A stretch of 64,000 bases of DNA from Streptomyces sp. MJM8645 (GCF_001625365.1 NZ_LJJF01000001.1:2468501-2532500), one strand, 5' to 3'. Positions 1 through 9,954 are shown, counted from the stretch's first letter. The notes: generated by a model not told the origin, from the letters alone. Numbers and translations are program-made.

Positions 1-725
1 TCGCGGGCCACCGTGGCGTCGACCTCGACGGCGCGCCGCAGGATGTTCTGGGCGGCGTCCAGCTGCTGCTGGGCGACGACGGCGACGGCACCGGACTTGA
101 TGATCCCGGACTTCTCAACCGCGATCTCGCCGGTGGTCTCGCCGAGCTTGTCGGTGTGGTCCAGCCCGATCGGGGTGATCACGGCGACGGCGGCGTCGAT
201 GACGTTGGTGGCGTCCCAGGAGCCGCCCATGCCGACCTCGACCACGGCGACGTCCACGGGGGCGTCGGCGAAGGCGGCGTAGGCCATGCCGGTCAGCACC
301 TCGAAGAAGGACATCGGCACCGGCTGCGCCGCGTCGACCATCTGCACGTACGGCTCGATGTCGCGGTAGACCTCGACGAAGCGCTCGGGGGTGATCGGGG
401 CGCCGTCCAGGGTGATCCGCTCGGTGACGCTCTCCACGTGCGGGCTGGTGTAGCGGCCCGTGCGCAGTTCGAAGGTGTTGAGCAGCTGCTCGATCATCCG
501 GGCGGTGGAGGTCTTGCCGTTGGTCCCGGTGATGTGGATGGAGGGGAAGGACCGCTGGGGCTGGCCCAGGATGTCCATCAGCGCCTCGATCCGGTCGAGC
601 GAGGGCTCCAGCTTGTTCTCCGGCCAGCGCTTGGAGAGCTCCACCTCGACATCGCGCAGGGTGTCGTCGGTGTCGCCGTCGGTGGGGCGGAGGGTGTACG
701 GGTTCGGGTCGGCCTTGTCGCTCAC
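1..725 (-). CDS. folC: Folylpolyglutamate synthase / dihydrofolate synthase, 3' end cut by window edge
   Basis: ATP-dependent ligase that adds glutamate to folates (and, in bifunctional forms, makes dihydrofolate from dihydropteroate). About 241 N-terminal residues are visible. The GTG start at 725 gives MSDKADPNPYTLRP; the Mur-ligase-type P-loop ITGTNGKTS follows near residue 65, then the folate-site region with TSPHVESVTERI and VEVGMGGSWDATN, all typical of FolC. The longer open frame that covers this strand is a different frame and is a shadow. The neighbour valS lies about 5.5 kb away on the same strand; in many streptomycetes the two are close, so the intervening glycosyltransferase, epimerase and chitinase look inserted. 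The C-terminal half lies outside the window. Confidence 0.93.
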   Translation of the reverse strand, partial: MSDKADPNPYTLRPTDGDTDDTLRDVEVELSKRWPENKLEPSLDRIEALMDILGQPQRSFPSIHITGTNGKTSTARMIEQLLNTFELRTGRYTSPHVESVTERITLDGAPITPERFVEVYRDIEPYVQMVDAAQPVPMSFFEVLTGMAYAAFADAPVDVAVVEVGMGGSWDATNVIDAAVAVITPIGLDHTDKLGETTGEIAVEKSGIIKSGAVAVVAQQQLDAAQNILRRAVEVDATVAR

Positions 726-899
726 GACCACAGTCTACGGAGGGTTGGCGGGCCGTCCTCACGGGGTGAGAACGACCACTTTGGTCGGAGTTTCCAATTT
801 GCCCCCTTTACTATCTCTTTGGCGAATTTGAACCGCAACGAAGCATCGATTCGCACCCCCTGGAGCCGCGCCGCCTTTGATCACGAGGAGTACTACGCC

Positions 900-2333
900 A
901 TGCCCGACGCTCTGCACGACTGGATCGTGCTCCGCCAGGACGCCGTCGTCTGGTTCGCCGGACTGGTCTCACTGGCGCTCGTCGGCTACATGGCCTTCGT
1001 CTTCGGACGCTTCCTCCTGTACTGGGCCGGCTCCCGGCACGCCTTCCGGCACAACCGGCCCGCCGAACCCGGCGACCCGGCCGCCTTCCAGTGGCACCTG
1101 GTGATCCCCTGCCGCGACGAGGAGGCCGTGGTCACCCAGACCCTGGCCGGCCTGCGCGCCGGTGCGCCCGAGGCCCACCTGTGGGTGATCGACGACGACA
1201 GCGAGGACGCCACCCGCGACCTCGTCCTCGCCGCCGCGGCCCACGACGACCGCGTCCACCTCGTCCAGCGCCGCCGCCCGCACGCCCGGATCGGCAAGGG
1301 CGCCGCCCTCAACGCCGCCTACCGCGAGATCACCGCCTGGCTGCCCGAGGACACCGACCGCTCCCGCGTGGTGATCGGCGTCGTCGACGCCGACGGACGG
1401 CTCGACCCCGGCGCCCTCCCCCAGGTCTGCAACGACAAGGCGCTCGGCCGCCCCGACACCGGCGCCGTCCAGATCGGCGTGCGGATGCGCAACGCCGACG
1501 ACGAACTCCCGCTGCCCGGCCGCGGCCGGACCGCCAACGCGTTCGCCCGCGCCCTGGTCCGGATGCAGGACGTCGAGTTCCAGGCCAACAACGCCGGCAT
1601 GCAGCTGCTGCGCCGCCGCACCGGCAGCGTCGGCCTCGGCGGGAACGGCCAGTTCGTCCGCCTCACCGCCCTCGACTCGCTCACCGCCGAGGAGGGCCGG
1701 GCCGGCCGGCCCTGGCCCGAGCGCGCCCTGCTGGAGGACTACGAGTCCGGCCTCGACCTGCGCCTGGCCGGCTGGCGGCTCACCCACGTCACCGAGACCC
1801 AGGTCTCCCAGGAGGGCCTGATCTCGCTGCGCCGCTTCCTCACCCAGCGCACCCGCTGGGCCCAGGGCAACATGCAGTGCCTGCGCTACACCGGCCGGGT
1901 GCTGCGCTCCCCCTTCTACACCTGGTCCGGCAAGGCCGAGGTGCTGTACACCTTCCTGCAGCCCGTCGTCTGTGTGCTGCTGGTCCTGCTGTTCCCGCTC
2001 TCGCTCGGGATCACGGCGGCCGGGCTGGTGCTCTTCCCCGCCGAGACCGCCGACTTCCACGTCAGGTTCGGCCCGTGGATGCTGCTCGCCTTCGCGGTCG
2101 CCACCCTGCCGATGGTGTTCTGGGGCTTCGCCTACCGCCGACTCGTCCACCCCGACCGCGGCCGGCTCACCGGACTGCTCTGGGGCGTCCTGATCTGGCT
2201 CTACGCCTACCACCTCTTCGTGGTCGCCACCCGGGCCGCCGTCCGGATGCTGCTCGGCCGCAACGGCTGGGCCAAGACCCGGCGCAACGCCGAGAAGGTC
2301 GCCCTCGGCTCCCCCACCGCCCTTGAGTCCTGA
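900..2333 (+). CDS. Membrane-bound family 2 glycosyltransferase (processive type)
   Basis: A 477-residue protein starting at ATG 900 behind a CACGAGGAG ribosome site. One transmembrane segment lies at about residues 12-38; a cytoplasmic GT-A domain follows with IDDDSEDAT (nucleotide-sugar and metal site, about 98-106), VVDADGRLD (about 161-169) and QRTRWAQGN (about 316-324). At least three more membrane segments come after residue 340. The D,D,D,QxxRW signature belongs to processive beta-glycosyltransferases such as cellulose, hyaluronan and poly-GlcNAc synthases, so a membrane polysaccharide synthase is inferred; the sugar is unknown. The next gene on the same strand is a UDP-GlcNAc 2-epimerase, which suggests UDP-ManNAc or UDP-GlcNAc as donor. 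A single-sugar transferase to a lipid carrier remains possible. Confidence 0.85.
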   Translation: MPDALHDWIVLRQDAVVWFAGLVSLALVGYMAFVFGRFLLYWAGSRHAFRHNRPAEPGDPAAFQWHLVIPCRDEEAVVTQTLAGLRAGAPEAHLWVIDDDSEDATRDLVLAAAAHDDRVHLVQRRRPHARIGKGAALNAAYREITAWLPEDTDRSRVVIGVVDADGRLDPGALPQVCNDKALGRPDTGAVQIGVRMRNADDELPLPGRGRTANAFARALVRMQDVEFQANNAGMQLLRRRTGSVGLGGNGQFVRLTALDSLTAEEGRAGRPWPERALLEDYESGLDLRLAGWRLTHVTETQVSQEGLISLRRFLTQRTRWAQGNMQCLRYTGRVLRSPFYTWSGKAEVLYTFLQPVVCVLLVLLFPLSLGITAAGLVLFPAETADFHVRFGPWMLLAFAVATLPMVFWGFAYRRLVHPDRGRLTGLLWGVLIWLYAYHLFVVATRAAVRMLLGRNGWAKTRRNAEKVALGSPTALES

Positions 2334-2406
2334 GCCTCAGTCCTGAGCCCCGCGCTTGAGCCCCGCGCCCGAGCCCTGAGCTGCCCCACCCCCTCGGAGC
2401 CTCCCC
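2334..2406 (+). repeat. Short degenerate repeats between glycosyltransferase and epimerase genes
   Basis: The spacer repeats units of about 12-15 bases built on GAGCCCCGCGC and TGAGCC. It holds no gene and no clear ribosome site other than the CCTCGGAGCCTCCCC just before the epimerase start. It looks like slippage-generated filler. Confidence 0.4.
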
Positions 2407-3612
2407 ATGAGCATGTGCCTTCCCCCCGCCAGCGTCGCCGTCGTCCTGGGCACCCGCCCCGAACTGGTCAAGCTCGCCCCGCTGATCCACGAACTCGGCG
2501 ACGCCACCCGCCTGGTGCACACCGGCCAGCACTGGGACGAAGCGATGTCCGGCCGCTTCCTGCGCGACCTCGACCTGCCCCGCCCCGAGCTGCTCACCGG
2601 CGTCGGCGGGCGCCCCCGGGCCGGCCAGATCGCCCAGTCCCTCGGCCAGCTGGACGCCGCCTTCGCCGAGGACCGCCCCGCCGCCGTCGTCGTCCAGGGC
2701 GACACCAACGCCACCCTCGCCGGGGCGCTGGCCGCCAACGCCCGGGAGATCCCGCTGGTGCACGTCGAGGCCGGGCTGCGCAGCTTCGACCGGGCGATGC
2801 CCGAGGAGCACAACCGGGTGATGGTCGACCACGTCTCCGACCTGCTCTGCGCCGCCACCGGGGACAACGTCGCCAACCTGCGCGCCGAGGCCCTCGCCGA
2901 GGAGCGGATCGCGCTCACCGGCAACACCGTCGTCGAGGTGGTCCGCCGTCAGCTGCCGGCCGCGGCCGACCGCGCCGCGCTGCTCGCCGCGCACGGGCTG
3001 CGCCCGGACGGCTACGTGCTGGCCACCGTGCACCGCCCGGAGAACACCGACACCGCCGAGGCGCTGGGCGCCGTGCTGGCCGAACTGGACCGGATCGCCC
3101 GGGCGGGCACCCCGGTGCTGTTCCCGATGCACCCGCGCACCCTGGCCGCCGTCGAGCGCTTCGCACTGGACGCCCTGCTGGAGCGCCTGGCCGTCACCGG
3201 GCCGGTCGGGTACGCCGACTTCCTGGGACTGGCGAGCCACGCCGCACTGCTGGTCTCCGACTCCGGCGGCGTGCAGGAGGAGTGCACCGTGCTCGGCCGC
3301 CCGCTGCTGGTGGTGCGCCGCTCCACCGAGCGTCCGGAGGCGGTGGCGGCGGGCTTCGCCGCGCTGGTGGGCCCCGACGAGGACCTGGGCGAGCTGGCCC
3401 GGGCCTGGCTGGCCGACACCCCCGAGCGGCTCGCCCGGCTCGCGGCCACCCCGAGCCCGTACGGCGACGGCCTGGCCTCGGCGCGGATCGCCGCGCTCAC
3501 CGCCGCGGTCGCCGAACCGGCCGAGCCCGGAGCAGCGGAGACCGGAGCAGCCGACGCCGGAGCAGTCGGCACCGCAGCAACCGACTCCACGGCACGGCCG
3601 TCGGCCGCCTAG
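2407..3612 (+). CDS. wecB: UDP-N-acetylglucosamine 2-epimerase (non-hydrolysing)
   Basis: Interconverts UDP-GlcNAc and UDP-ManNAc in the cytoplasm. The 401-residue protein carries the family landmarks in order: GTRPELVKLAPL at the N terminus, HTGQHWDE, HVEAGLRSFD, PEEHNRVMVDH, VHRPENTD and SDSGGVQEE (UDP binding). The C-terminal 35 residues are a low-complexity Ala/Gly/Thr tail encoded by repeated GGAGCAG units and are not part of the fold. It lies 73 bp after the glycosyltransferase and is probably co-transcribed, so it likely supplies or adjusts its sugar donor. A role in a ManNAc-containing wall glycan is an inference. The sequence is in-frame and complete. Confidence 0.9.
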   Translation: MSMCLPPASVAVVLGTRPELVKLAPLIHELGDATRLVHTGQHWDEAMSGRFLRDLDLPRPELLTGVGGRPRAGQIAQSLGQLDAAFAEDRPAAVVVQGDTNATLAGALAANAREIPLVHVEAGLRSFDRAMPEEHNRVMVDHVSDLLCAATGDNVANLRAEALAEERIALTGNTVVEVVRRQLPAAADRAALLAAHGLRPDGYVLATVHRPENTDTAEALGAVLAELDRIARAGTPVLFPMHPRTLAAVERFALDALLERLAVTGPVGYADFLGLASHAALLVSDSGGVQEECTVLGRPLLVVRRSTERPEAVAAGFAALVGPDEDLGELARAWLADTPERLARLAATPSPYGDGLASARIAALTAAVAEPAEPGAAETGAADAGAVGTAATDSTARPSAA

Positions 3613-3619
3613 CGCCCTC

Positions 3620-3646
3620 TTGACAGCCGGATTGGTCTACTCCACC
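3620..3646 (+). promoter_or_regulatory. Chitinase promoter with DasR-like operator
   Basis: TTGACA at 3620-3625 is a good -35 candidate. ATTGGTCTACTCCACC at 3631-3646 matches the DasR responsive element ACTGGTCTAGACCAGT at 11 of 16 positions and lies just after it, where a bound repressor would block RNA polymerase. DasR is the GntR-family GlcNAc regulator that controls chitinase genes in Streptomyces. The call rests on similarity only. Confidence 0.55.
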
Positions 3647-3783
3647 TTGTGAGTCAAGTCTCCTTCCCCGACAGGGACTTGAGTTGTCGGTAGCTCCCGC
3701 ACGCGCACCATCGACACCCCGGACGGCGCTCCACCCCCACCACCCAGGCGCGCCGCCGGGCCTCCCCCACAGGAGATGGAGTC

Positions 3784-5322
3784 ATGCCACCTGCCCGACA
3801 CCGGCGCCCACGCGCCGCCCACACCCTGCTCGCCGGGGCCTGCGCCGTCGCCCTCGGCCTGAGCGGGCTCGCCCTCGCCACCGGCACCGGCGCCCAGGCC
3901 GCCGACCCCGACCTGATCACCAACGGCGGCTTCGAGACCGGTACCCTGTCCGGCTGGTCCTGCGGCAACGGCGCCGTCCAGAGCACGACCGCGCACTCCG
4001 GCCGCTACGCCCTGCAGTCCACCCCCGGCTCGGGCGACACCGGCGAGTGCACCCAGACCGTCGCCGTGCAGCCCTCCTCGACGTACACGCTGAGCTCCTG
4101 GGTCCAGGGCTCGTACGTCTACCTGGGCGCCCGCGGCACCGGCGGCACCGACCCCGGCACCTGGACGAACTCCACCGGCTGGGCCCAGCTGAGCACCGGC
4201 TTCACCACCGGCCCGGGCACCACCAGCGTCACCGTCTACCTGCACGGCTGGTACGGGCAGCCCGCCTTCCTCGCCGACGACGTCTCACTGATCGGCCCGG
4301 GCGGCCCGCAGCCCTCCCAGAGCCCGACCGCCACCACGTCCCCGAGCCCCACCGGCACCGGCAGCCCCTCCCCCACGGACACCGGCACCGGCAGCCCGAC
4401 CGCCACCTCGACCGGCAAGCCGCCCGGCCTGCCCAAGCACATCCTGACCGGCTACTGGCAGAACTTCGACAACGGCGCCACCGTCCAGCGGATCAGCGAC
4501 GTCCCGGCCGCCTACGACATCATCGCGGTCTCCTTCGCCGACGCCACCAGCACGCCGGGCGGGCTGGGCTTCACCCTGGACCCCGCCCTCTCCTCCCGCC
4601 TCGGCGGCTACACCGACGCCCAGTTCAAGGCCGACATCGCGGCCAAGCGGGCGGCCGGCAAGAAGGTGGTGCTCTCGGTCGGCGGGCAGAACGGCACGGT
4701 GTCGGCGAGCGACCCGACCTCGGCGGCCAACTTCGCCAGCACCGCCCGGGCGCTGATGCAGGGCTACGGCTTCGACGGGATCGACATCGACCTGGAGAAC
4801 GGTGTCAACGCCGTCTACCTGGGCCAGGCGCTGCACTCGCTGGCCGCGAAGAGCGGCAGCGGGTTCGTCCTCACCATGGCGCCGCAGACCATCGACATGC
4901 AGTCGACCGGCATGGAGTACTTCAAGCTGGCGCTGAACGTGAAGGACATCCTCACCATCGTCAACATGCAGTACTACAACTCCGGTGCGATGAACGGCTG
5001 CGACGGCAACGTCTACTCGCAGGGCACCGAGGACTTCCTCACCGGGCTGGCCTGCATCCAGCTCAAGGGCGGGCTGCGGCCCGACCAGGTGGGGCTCGGG
5101 GTGCCGGCCTCCACCAGCGCGGCGGGCGGCGGGTACGTCAGCCCGAGCGTGGTCGACAACGCGCTGGACTGCCTGGCCGCCGGCACCAACTGCGGCAGCT
5201 ACAAGCCAGACACCACCTGGCCGGGCATCGGCGGGGCGATGACCTGGTCGACCAACTGGGACGCCAAGGCGGGCAACCCGGTCGCGGGCACCATCGGCGC
5301 GCACCTGCACGCCATGCCGTGA
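3784..5322 (+). CDS. Secreted family 18 chitinase with N-terminal carbohydrate-binding module
   Basis: A 512-residue exported endochitinase. Residues 1-39 form a signal peptide (basic start, hydrophobic core, cleavage after AQA). A CBM4/9/16-like beta-sandwich (about 41-170) begins LITNGGFETGTLSGW and ends with ADDVSLIG. A Ser/Thr/Pro linker (about 175-215) joins it to the GH18 barrel, which begins HILTGYWQNFDNG. The catalytic signature DGIDIDLE is intact, with the acid Glu at its end; NMQYYN matches the substrate-site motif. The barrel resembles subfamily B (ChiD-type) chitinases. The upstream DasR-like site fits GlcNAc control. Chitinase 2 (26274-27599) has a different architecture, so the two are not recent duplicates. 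Confidence 0.93.
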   Translation: MPPARHRRPRAAHTLLAGACAVALGLSGLALATGTGAQAADPDLITNGGFETGTLSGWSCGNGAVQSTTAHSGRYALQSTPGSGDTGECTQTVAVQPSSTYTLSSWVQGSYVYLGARGTGGTDPGTWTNSTGWAQLSTGFTTGPGTTSVTVYLHGWYGQPAFLADDVSLIGPGGPQPSQSPTATTSPSPTGTGSPSPTDTGTGSPTATSTGKPPGLPKHILTGYWQNFDNGATVQRISDVPAAYDIIAVSFADATSTPGGLGFTLDPALSSRLGGYTDAQFKADIAAKRAAGKKVVLSVGGQNGTVSASDPTSAANFASTARALMQGYGFDGIDIDLENGVNAVYLGQALHSLAAKSGSGFVLTMAPQTIDMQSTGMEYFKLALNVKDILTIVNMQYYNSGAMNGCDGNVYSQGTEDFLTGLACIQLKGGLRPDQVGLGVPASTSAAGGGYVSPSVVDNALDCLAAGTNCGSYKPDTTWPGIGGAMTWSTNWDAKAGNPVAGTIGAHLHAMP

Positions 5323-5336
5323 CGCCCCTCCCCGGA

Positions 5337-5354
5337 CCGGGGTTCAGACCCCGG
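5337..5354. terminator. Small hairpin between convergent chitinase and unknown gene
   Basis: CCGGGGT and ACCCCGG form a 7-bp stem with loop TCAG. It overlaps the stop codon of the minus-strand gene. It is the only terminator-like structure between the two convergent genes, and it is weak. Confidence 0.35.
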
Positions 5355-5871
5355 CCCGGGCCTCCGGGACGTGGGCCGCGGGCCCGCCGTGCCGGCGGCG
5401 CAACTCGGCCGTGATCTCGGCCAGTTCGCCCTCGGGCAGCAGCGGCAGCATCATCGCGACGCCCTGGAGCAGACCGCCGAGCAGGAAGGTGGTGTCGGCG
5501 GTCGAGGCGACCAGGCCGCGCACCTCGGCCACCTCGCCGGCGGCCACCGCCTCGATCAGCCGGGCGGCGTCCGCACTCTCCTCATCCACCGCGACCGCGC
5601 CGTTGTCGGCCGGGGCACGCCGGGCCATCGCCCGCAGCACCCGGTCGCCGACCTCGGGCGCGTACGCCTTGCGGACGGCCTCGGCGGCGATCCAGGCGAG
5701 CAGGGTGGTCACCTCGCGCTCGGCCCGCTCGGCGAGGAGCAGGTCCAGCTCGTGGTCGAAGGCGAGCTGGTTGCCATGACGGAACGCCAGCAGCAGGGTC
5801 GCCGCCCTGGCCTTGGCCTCCTCCACCGCCTCGGCAGGCAGTTCGCCGGCCAATTCCTCGGTCACCACCAC
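5344..5871 (-). CDS. Unknown 175-residue, mostly helical protein
   Basis: The product starts MVVTEELAGELPAEAVEEAK and is Ala/Glu/Arg-rich with predicted alpha-helices throughout. It has no signal peptide and no cysteine. A modestly hydrophobic patch near residues 128-145 (TFLLGGLLQGVAMMLPLLP) is too short and broken to be a sure membrane segment. Third-position GC is high, as expected for a real gene. It stands alone, convergent to the chitinase and separated from valS by an AT-richer gap. I do not recognise the family, and no catalytic motif is visible. Confidence 0.7.
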   Translation of the reverse strand: MVVTEELAGELPAEAVEEAKARAATLLLAFRHGNQLAFDHELDLLLAERAEREVTTLLAWIAAEAVRKAYAPEVGDRVLRAMARRAPADNGAVAVDEESADAARLIEAVAAGEVAEVRGLVASTADTTFLLGGLLQGVAMMLPLLPEGELAEITAELRRRHGGPAAHVPEARAGV

Positions 5872-6127
5872 GCCATGCCCTCCCGTCCGTCGGCTCAGCA
5901 GGAACGCTCAGCAGAAACACCCGTCAGAAACTCCGTGCACACCGTACACATCCGACCTGCAAACTTCCGCGAACCCGCGCGGGCAAGACCGGAATGAATT
6001 CGGAAGGAATAGGACCTCACCCGGTCCAGGATGAATATTCGCCGGAAGGGAGCAATGTTGATGGGCTATTAGGCGTAGCAAAAAGAACACCGCCGCCGCG
6101 CCCGGCCGAGCCGCCCGGAAACGCCGG
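5872..6127. other. AT-richer gene-free stretch upstream of the 175-residue protein
   Basis: This gap is clearly richer in A and T than its surroundings, especially 5920-6100 (for example GAATTC, AATATT, GCTATTAGG). It should hold the promoter of the 5344-5871 gene, but I see no confident -35/-10 pair. A GCTCAGCAG repeat occurs at about 5893-5922. No ORF in it looks coding. Confidence 0.4.
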
Positions 6128-6164
6128 AGGGGCCGCACCCCGCGCGTCGCGGAGTGCGGCCCCT
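6128..6164. terminator. valS terminator
   Basis: AGGGGCCGCAC (6128-6138) pairs perfectly with GTGCGGCCCCT (6154-6164), an 11-bp stem starting 18 bp beyond the valS stop. Confidence 0.75.
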
Positions 6165-6181
6165 CACGGACCGGTGCGGGC

Positions 6182-8821
6182 TCAGCCCTGCGGCAGCGCC
6201 GCGAGCTGGGCGGTGATCCGGGCGATGTCGGCCTCGGCGGCCTCCTGACGGCCCCGGATCTTGGCGACCACCTCGTCCGGCGCCTTGGCGAGGAACGCCT
6301 CGTTGCCGAGCTTGGCCGTGGTCTGCGCCTTCTCCTTCTCGGCGGCCGCGAGGTCCTTGGCGAGGCGCTTGCGCTCCGCCGCGACGTCGATGGTGCCGGA
6401 GAGGTCGAGCGCGACGGTGGCGCCGGCGACCGGGAGCGAGGCGGTGGCCGCGAAGCCCTCCTCGGGGACGGTCAGCCGCAGCAGCGAGCGGATCGCGTCC
6501 TCGTGGACGGCCAGCACGGTGCCGTCCAGCTCCAGCTTCGCCGGGACACGCTGGCCCGGCTTGAGGCCCTGGTCCGAGCGGAACCGGCGGACCTCGGTGA
6601 CCACCTGCTGCAGCGTGGCGATCTCGGCCTCGGCCTCGGCGTCGCGGTAGCCGCTGTCCGTCGGCCAGTCGGCGATGACCAGCGACTCGGCACCGGTGAG
6701 CGTGGTCCACAGGGTGTCGGTGACGAAGGGCACGATCGGGTGCAGCAGCCGCAGCGTGACGTCCAGGACCTCGCCGAGCACCCGGCGCGCGGCGTCGGCC
6801 TGCGGGCCGCCCTTGGCCAGGGTGGTCTTGGAGAGCTCGACGTACCAGTCGAAGACCTCGTCCCAGGCGAAGTGGTACAGCGCCTCGGACAGCTTGGAGA
6901 ACTGGTAGTCCTCGTACAGCGCGTCCACCTCGGCGACGGTGCTGTTCAGGCGCGACAGGATCCAGCGGTCGGTCGCGGTCAGCTCCTCCGGCGCGGGCAG
7001 CGGGCCCTCGACGGTGGCGCCGTTCATCAGCGCGAAGCGGGTGGCGTTCCAGATCTTGTTGGCGAAGTTGCGGGCCGCCTGGACCCAGTCCTCGCCGATC
7101 GGCACGTCGACGCCCGGGTTGGCACCGCGCGCCAGCGTGAAGCGCAGCGCGTCCGAACCGTACTTGTCCATCCAGTCCAGCGGGTTGACCACGTTGCCGA
7201 AGGACTTCGACATCTTCTTGCCGTTCTGGTCACGGACCATGCCGTGCAGCGCGATGGTGTGGAACGGCGGGGTGCCGTCCATCGCGTAGAGACCGAACAT
7301 CATCATCCGGGCGACCCAGAAGAACAGGATGTCGTAGCCGGTGACCAGGACGGAGTTCGGGTAGAACTTCGCCAGGCTCTCGGTCTGCTCCGGCCAGCCG
7401 AGCGTGGAGAACGGCCACAGCCCGGAGGAGAACCAGGTGTCCAGGACGTCGTTGTCCTGGTGCCAGCCCTCGCCGGTAGGCGGCTGCTCGTCCGGACCGA
7501 CGCAGACGACCTCGCCGTTCGGGCCGTACCAGACCGGGATGCGGTGGCCCCACCACAGCTGGCGCGAGATGCACCAGTCGTGCAGGTTGTCGACCCAGTC
7601 GAAGTAGCGCTTCTCCATCTCCTGCGGGTGGATCTTGACCTTGCCGTCGCGGACCGCGTCGCCGGCGGCCTTCGCGAGCGGGCCGACCTTGACCCACCAC
7701 TGCATGGACAGCCGTGGCTCGATGGTGGTCTTGCAGCGCGAGCAGTGGCCGACCGAGTGGACGTACGGGCGCTTCTCGGCGACGATCCGGCCGTCGGCGC
7801 GCAGCGCGGCGACGATCGCCGAGCGGGCCTCCAGCCGGTCCAGGCCGAGGAACGGGCCGTGCACGGTGATGACCGCGTGCTCGTCCATGACGGCGACCGA
7901 GGGCAGGCCGTGCCGCTGGCCGATCTCGAAGTCGTTCGGGTCGTGCGCGGGCGTCACCTTGACGGCGCCGGTGCCGAACTCCGGGTCGACGTGGGCGTCG
8001 GCGACCACCGGGATCCGACGGCCGGTCAACGGCAGCTCGATCTCGGTGCCGACCAGGTGGCGGTAGCGCTCGTCGTCCGGGTGGACGGCGACCGCGGTGT
8101 CGCCCAGCATCGTCTCGGCGCGGGTGGTGGCGACGACGATCGAGGCGTCGCCCTCGCCGTAGCGGATCGAGACCAGCTCGCCGTCGTCGTCCTGGTACTC
8201 CACCTCGATGTCCGAGATGGCGGTCAGGCAGCGCGGGCACCAGTTGATGATGCGCTCGGCCCGGTAGATCAGCTCGTCGTCGAAGAGCTTCTTGAAGATG
8301 GTCTGGACGGCCTGGGACAGGCCCTCGTCCATGGTGAACCGCTCGCGGGACCAGTCCACACCGTCGCCCAGGCGACGCATCTGGCCGGAGATCTGGCCGC
8401 CGGACTCCGCCTTCCACTTCCAGACGCGCTCGACGAAGGCCTCCCGGCCCAGGTCGTGGCGGGACTTGCCCTCCTTGGCGAGCTCGCGCTCGACCACGTT
8501 CTGGGTGGCGATGCCGGCGTGGTCCATTCCGGGCTGCCACAGCGCCTCGTAGCCCTGCATCCGCTTGCGGCGGACCAGCGCGTCGATCAGCGTGTGCTCG
8601 AAGGCGTGGCCCAGGTGCAGGCTGCCGGTCACGTTCGGCGGGGGGATGACGATGGTGAACGGGGGCTTGTCGCTCTTGGCGTCCGCGGTGAAGTAGCCAC
8701 GCTCTACCCAGCGCTCGTACAGCTCGCCCTCTACGTCCGCGGGGGTGTAGGTCGTCGGGAGAGTGGCTGCTTCGTCCCCGGCAAAGGTGCTCACGGGGTG
8801 CTGGTTCGTCGTGTCGGTCAC
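6182..8821 (-). CDS. valS: Valyl-tRNA synthetase
   Basis: Charges tRNA-Val with valine. The 879-residue class I synthetase has the HLGH motif at about 69-72 (in [13 protein letters not shown]), the CP1 editing domain, the KMSKS loop at about 535 (KKMSKSFGN), the anticodon-binding helical domain and a C-terminal coiled coil ([17 protein letters not shown]). The open frame continues far upstream through low-complexity shadow sequence, but homology begins only at the GTG at 8821. No Shine-Dalgarno sequence precedes it, so it may be leaderless. I looked for a T-box leader and saw none. Length is normal for the family. Confidence 0.96.
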   Translation of the reverse strand: MTDTTNQHPVSTFAGDEAATLPTTYTPADVEGELYERWVERGYFTADAKSDKPPFTIVIPPPNVTGSLHLGHAFEHTLIDALVRRKRMQGYEALWQPGMDHAGIATQNVVERELAKEGKSRHDLGREAFVERVWKWKAESGGQISGQMRRLGDGVDWSRERFTMDEGLSQAVQTIFKKLFDDELIYRAERIINWCPRCLTAISDIEVEYQDDDGELVSIRYGEGDASIVVATTRAETMLGDTAVAVHPDDERYRHLVGTEIELPLTGRRIPVVADAHVDPEFGTGAVKVTPAHDPNDFEIGQRHGLPSVAVMDEHAVITVHGPFLGLDRLEARSAIVAALRADGRIVAEKRPYVHSVGHCSRCKTTIEPRLSMQWWVKVGPLAKAAGDAVRDGKVKIHPQEMEKRYFDWVDNLHDWCISRQLWWGHRIPVWYGPNGEVVCVGPDEQPPTGEGWHQDNDVLDTWFSSGLWPFSTLGWPEQTESLAKFYPNSVLVTGYDILFFWVARMMMFGLYAMDGTPPFHTIALHGMVRDQNGKKMSKSFGNVVNPLDWMDKYGSDALRFTLARGANPGVDVPIGEDWVQAARNFANKIWNATRFALMNGATVEGPLPAPEELTATDRWILSRLNSTVAEVDALYEDYQFSKLSEALYHFAWDEVFDWYVELSKTTLAKGGPQADAARRVLGEVLDVTLRLLHPIVPFVTDTLWTTLTGAESLVIADWPTDSGYRDAEAEAEIATLQQVVTEVRRFRSDQGLKPGQRVPAKLELDGTVLAVHEDAIRSLLRLTVPEEGFAATASLPVAGATVALDLSGTIDVAAERKRLAKDLAAAEKEKAQTTAKLGNEAFLAKAPDEVVAKIRGRQEAAEADIARITAQLAALPQG

Positions 8822-9007
8822 GACGCACAGTTTACGTAACCGCAGGCCCGTGTTACGAACCGCTTTCTCCGCGCGGACGCGACCCGCCCGAACGGCTCGG
8901 CGGAGGACACCGTACGGTACCGTTCCCGGGCACTCGTCCGGTGTCCGCACGGACCCCGGGACGACACGACGACAGGCCGCGGGTGCGGCGGGGGAGCACG
9001 GACGCAG

Positions 9008-9862
9008 ATGTACGGCCAGGGCCAGCAGTATCCGCAGGGACAACCGCAGGGACAGCCTCAGCCGTACGGGGGTCAGCCCCCGTACGGCCCGCCGCAACCG
9101 CCGCCGCCCTACGGCGCCCCGCAGCAGCCGCCCCAGTACGGCTACCCGCCGCAGGACGGCCAGCCCTACGGCGCTCCCCAGCCGCCCTACGGCGCCCCGC
9201 AGCCCCCGTACGGCTACCCGCCGCAGGCCCCGTACGGCCAGCCGGGCTACCCGCCGCCGCCGAAGAAGGGCCGGACCGGCCTGGTGGTCGGCCTGGTCGT
9301 GGGCGCACTGGTGCTGGGCGGCGGCGGCTTCGCCGCGTGGAAGTTCCTCGGCGACGACCAGGGCGGCCAGTACAAGATCTCCGCGCCGCAGTCGCTGCCG
9401 GACGGCTACACCCAGAAGTCGGCCAAGGAGGAGGCCGTCGACCCGGCCAAGCCCGAGGCGGCGAAGTTCGGCAAGAACCTCAACGTGCTGGTGGCCAGCT
9501 ACAGCAAGGGCTCCGACGCGCTCGACACGCTCTCCGTGGTCGGCGTCTACGGGGAGCTCAACGACCCCGGCCAGATCATCGACGACTCGAAGAAGGACAG
9601 CGGCGGGCTGACCTGGTCCACGCCGCTCACGGACTTCCCGGCGCAGGACGGCCACAGCTCCTCGGCGAAGCTCGCCTGCGGCGTGGCCAGCGTCATCGCG
9701 GGCAAGGCCGGGCCCACGGTCTGCGTGTGGGCGGACAAGTCCACCACCGGCCGGATCACCTTCAGCAAGATCAGCCTGACCGGCGGCGGCCAGGGCCTCA
9801 CCCCGGCCCAGGCCGCAGACAGGACCCGGGCGATCCGCGACGCCATGGTCGTCACCAAATAA
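9008..9862 (+). CDS. Proline/glutamine-rich membrane-anchored protein
   Basis: A 284-residue protein. Residues 1-85 are a Pro/Gln/Tyr/Gly tract built on repeats such as YGAPQPPYG and YGYPPQ. One transmembrane segment follows (about 97-114, [17 protein letters not shown]), then an outward-facing C-terminal domain of about 165 residues containing one disulfide-capable Cys pair (LACGV, TVCVW). This layout is common among actinobacterial one-pass proteins of unknown role. The next gene (9955-10737) has the same layout and shares motifs in the outer domain (cysteine followed by VWAD or AWAD), so the two are paralogues. The cytoplasmic PYG-rich tail could bind partners or phase-separate; that is speculation. 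Confidence 0.8.
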   Translation: MYGQGQQYPQGQPQGQPQPYGGQPPYGPPQPPPPYGAPQQPPQYGYPPQDGQPYGAPQPPYGAPQPPYGYPPQAPYGQPGYPPPPKKGRTGLVVGLVVGALVLGGGGFAAWKFLGDDQGGQYKISAPQSLPDGYTQKSAKEEAVDPAKPEAAKFGKNLNVLVASYSKGSDALDTLSVVGVYGELNDPGQIIDDSKKDSGGLTWSTPLTDFPAQDGHSSSAKLACGVASVIAGKAGPTVCVWADKSTTGRITFSKISLTGGGQGLTPAQAADRTRAIRDAMVVTK

Positions 9863-9954
9863 CCGGGGCACCGCCCCGCCACGTCACCACCACGTCCCCG
9901 CCGCCGCCGGCCGCGCCGGGCGGCACCCGGGCATCGCCATCAGAGAGGCCTCGC

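Noticed and set aside
156..2333. 725-residue ORF extending the glycosyltransferase upstream through folC
   Set aside because: The extra 248 residues are antisense to folC and low-complexity; homology and the ribosome site begin at 900.
8822..8945. T-box leader upstream of valS
   Set aside because: No AGGGTGGNACCGCG-type T-box sequence or following terminator is visible.
8822..9871. N-terminal extension of ValS to position 9871
   Set aside because: Antisense to the plus-strand membrane-protein gene, repetitive, and not part of any ValS.
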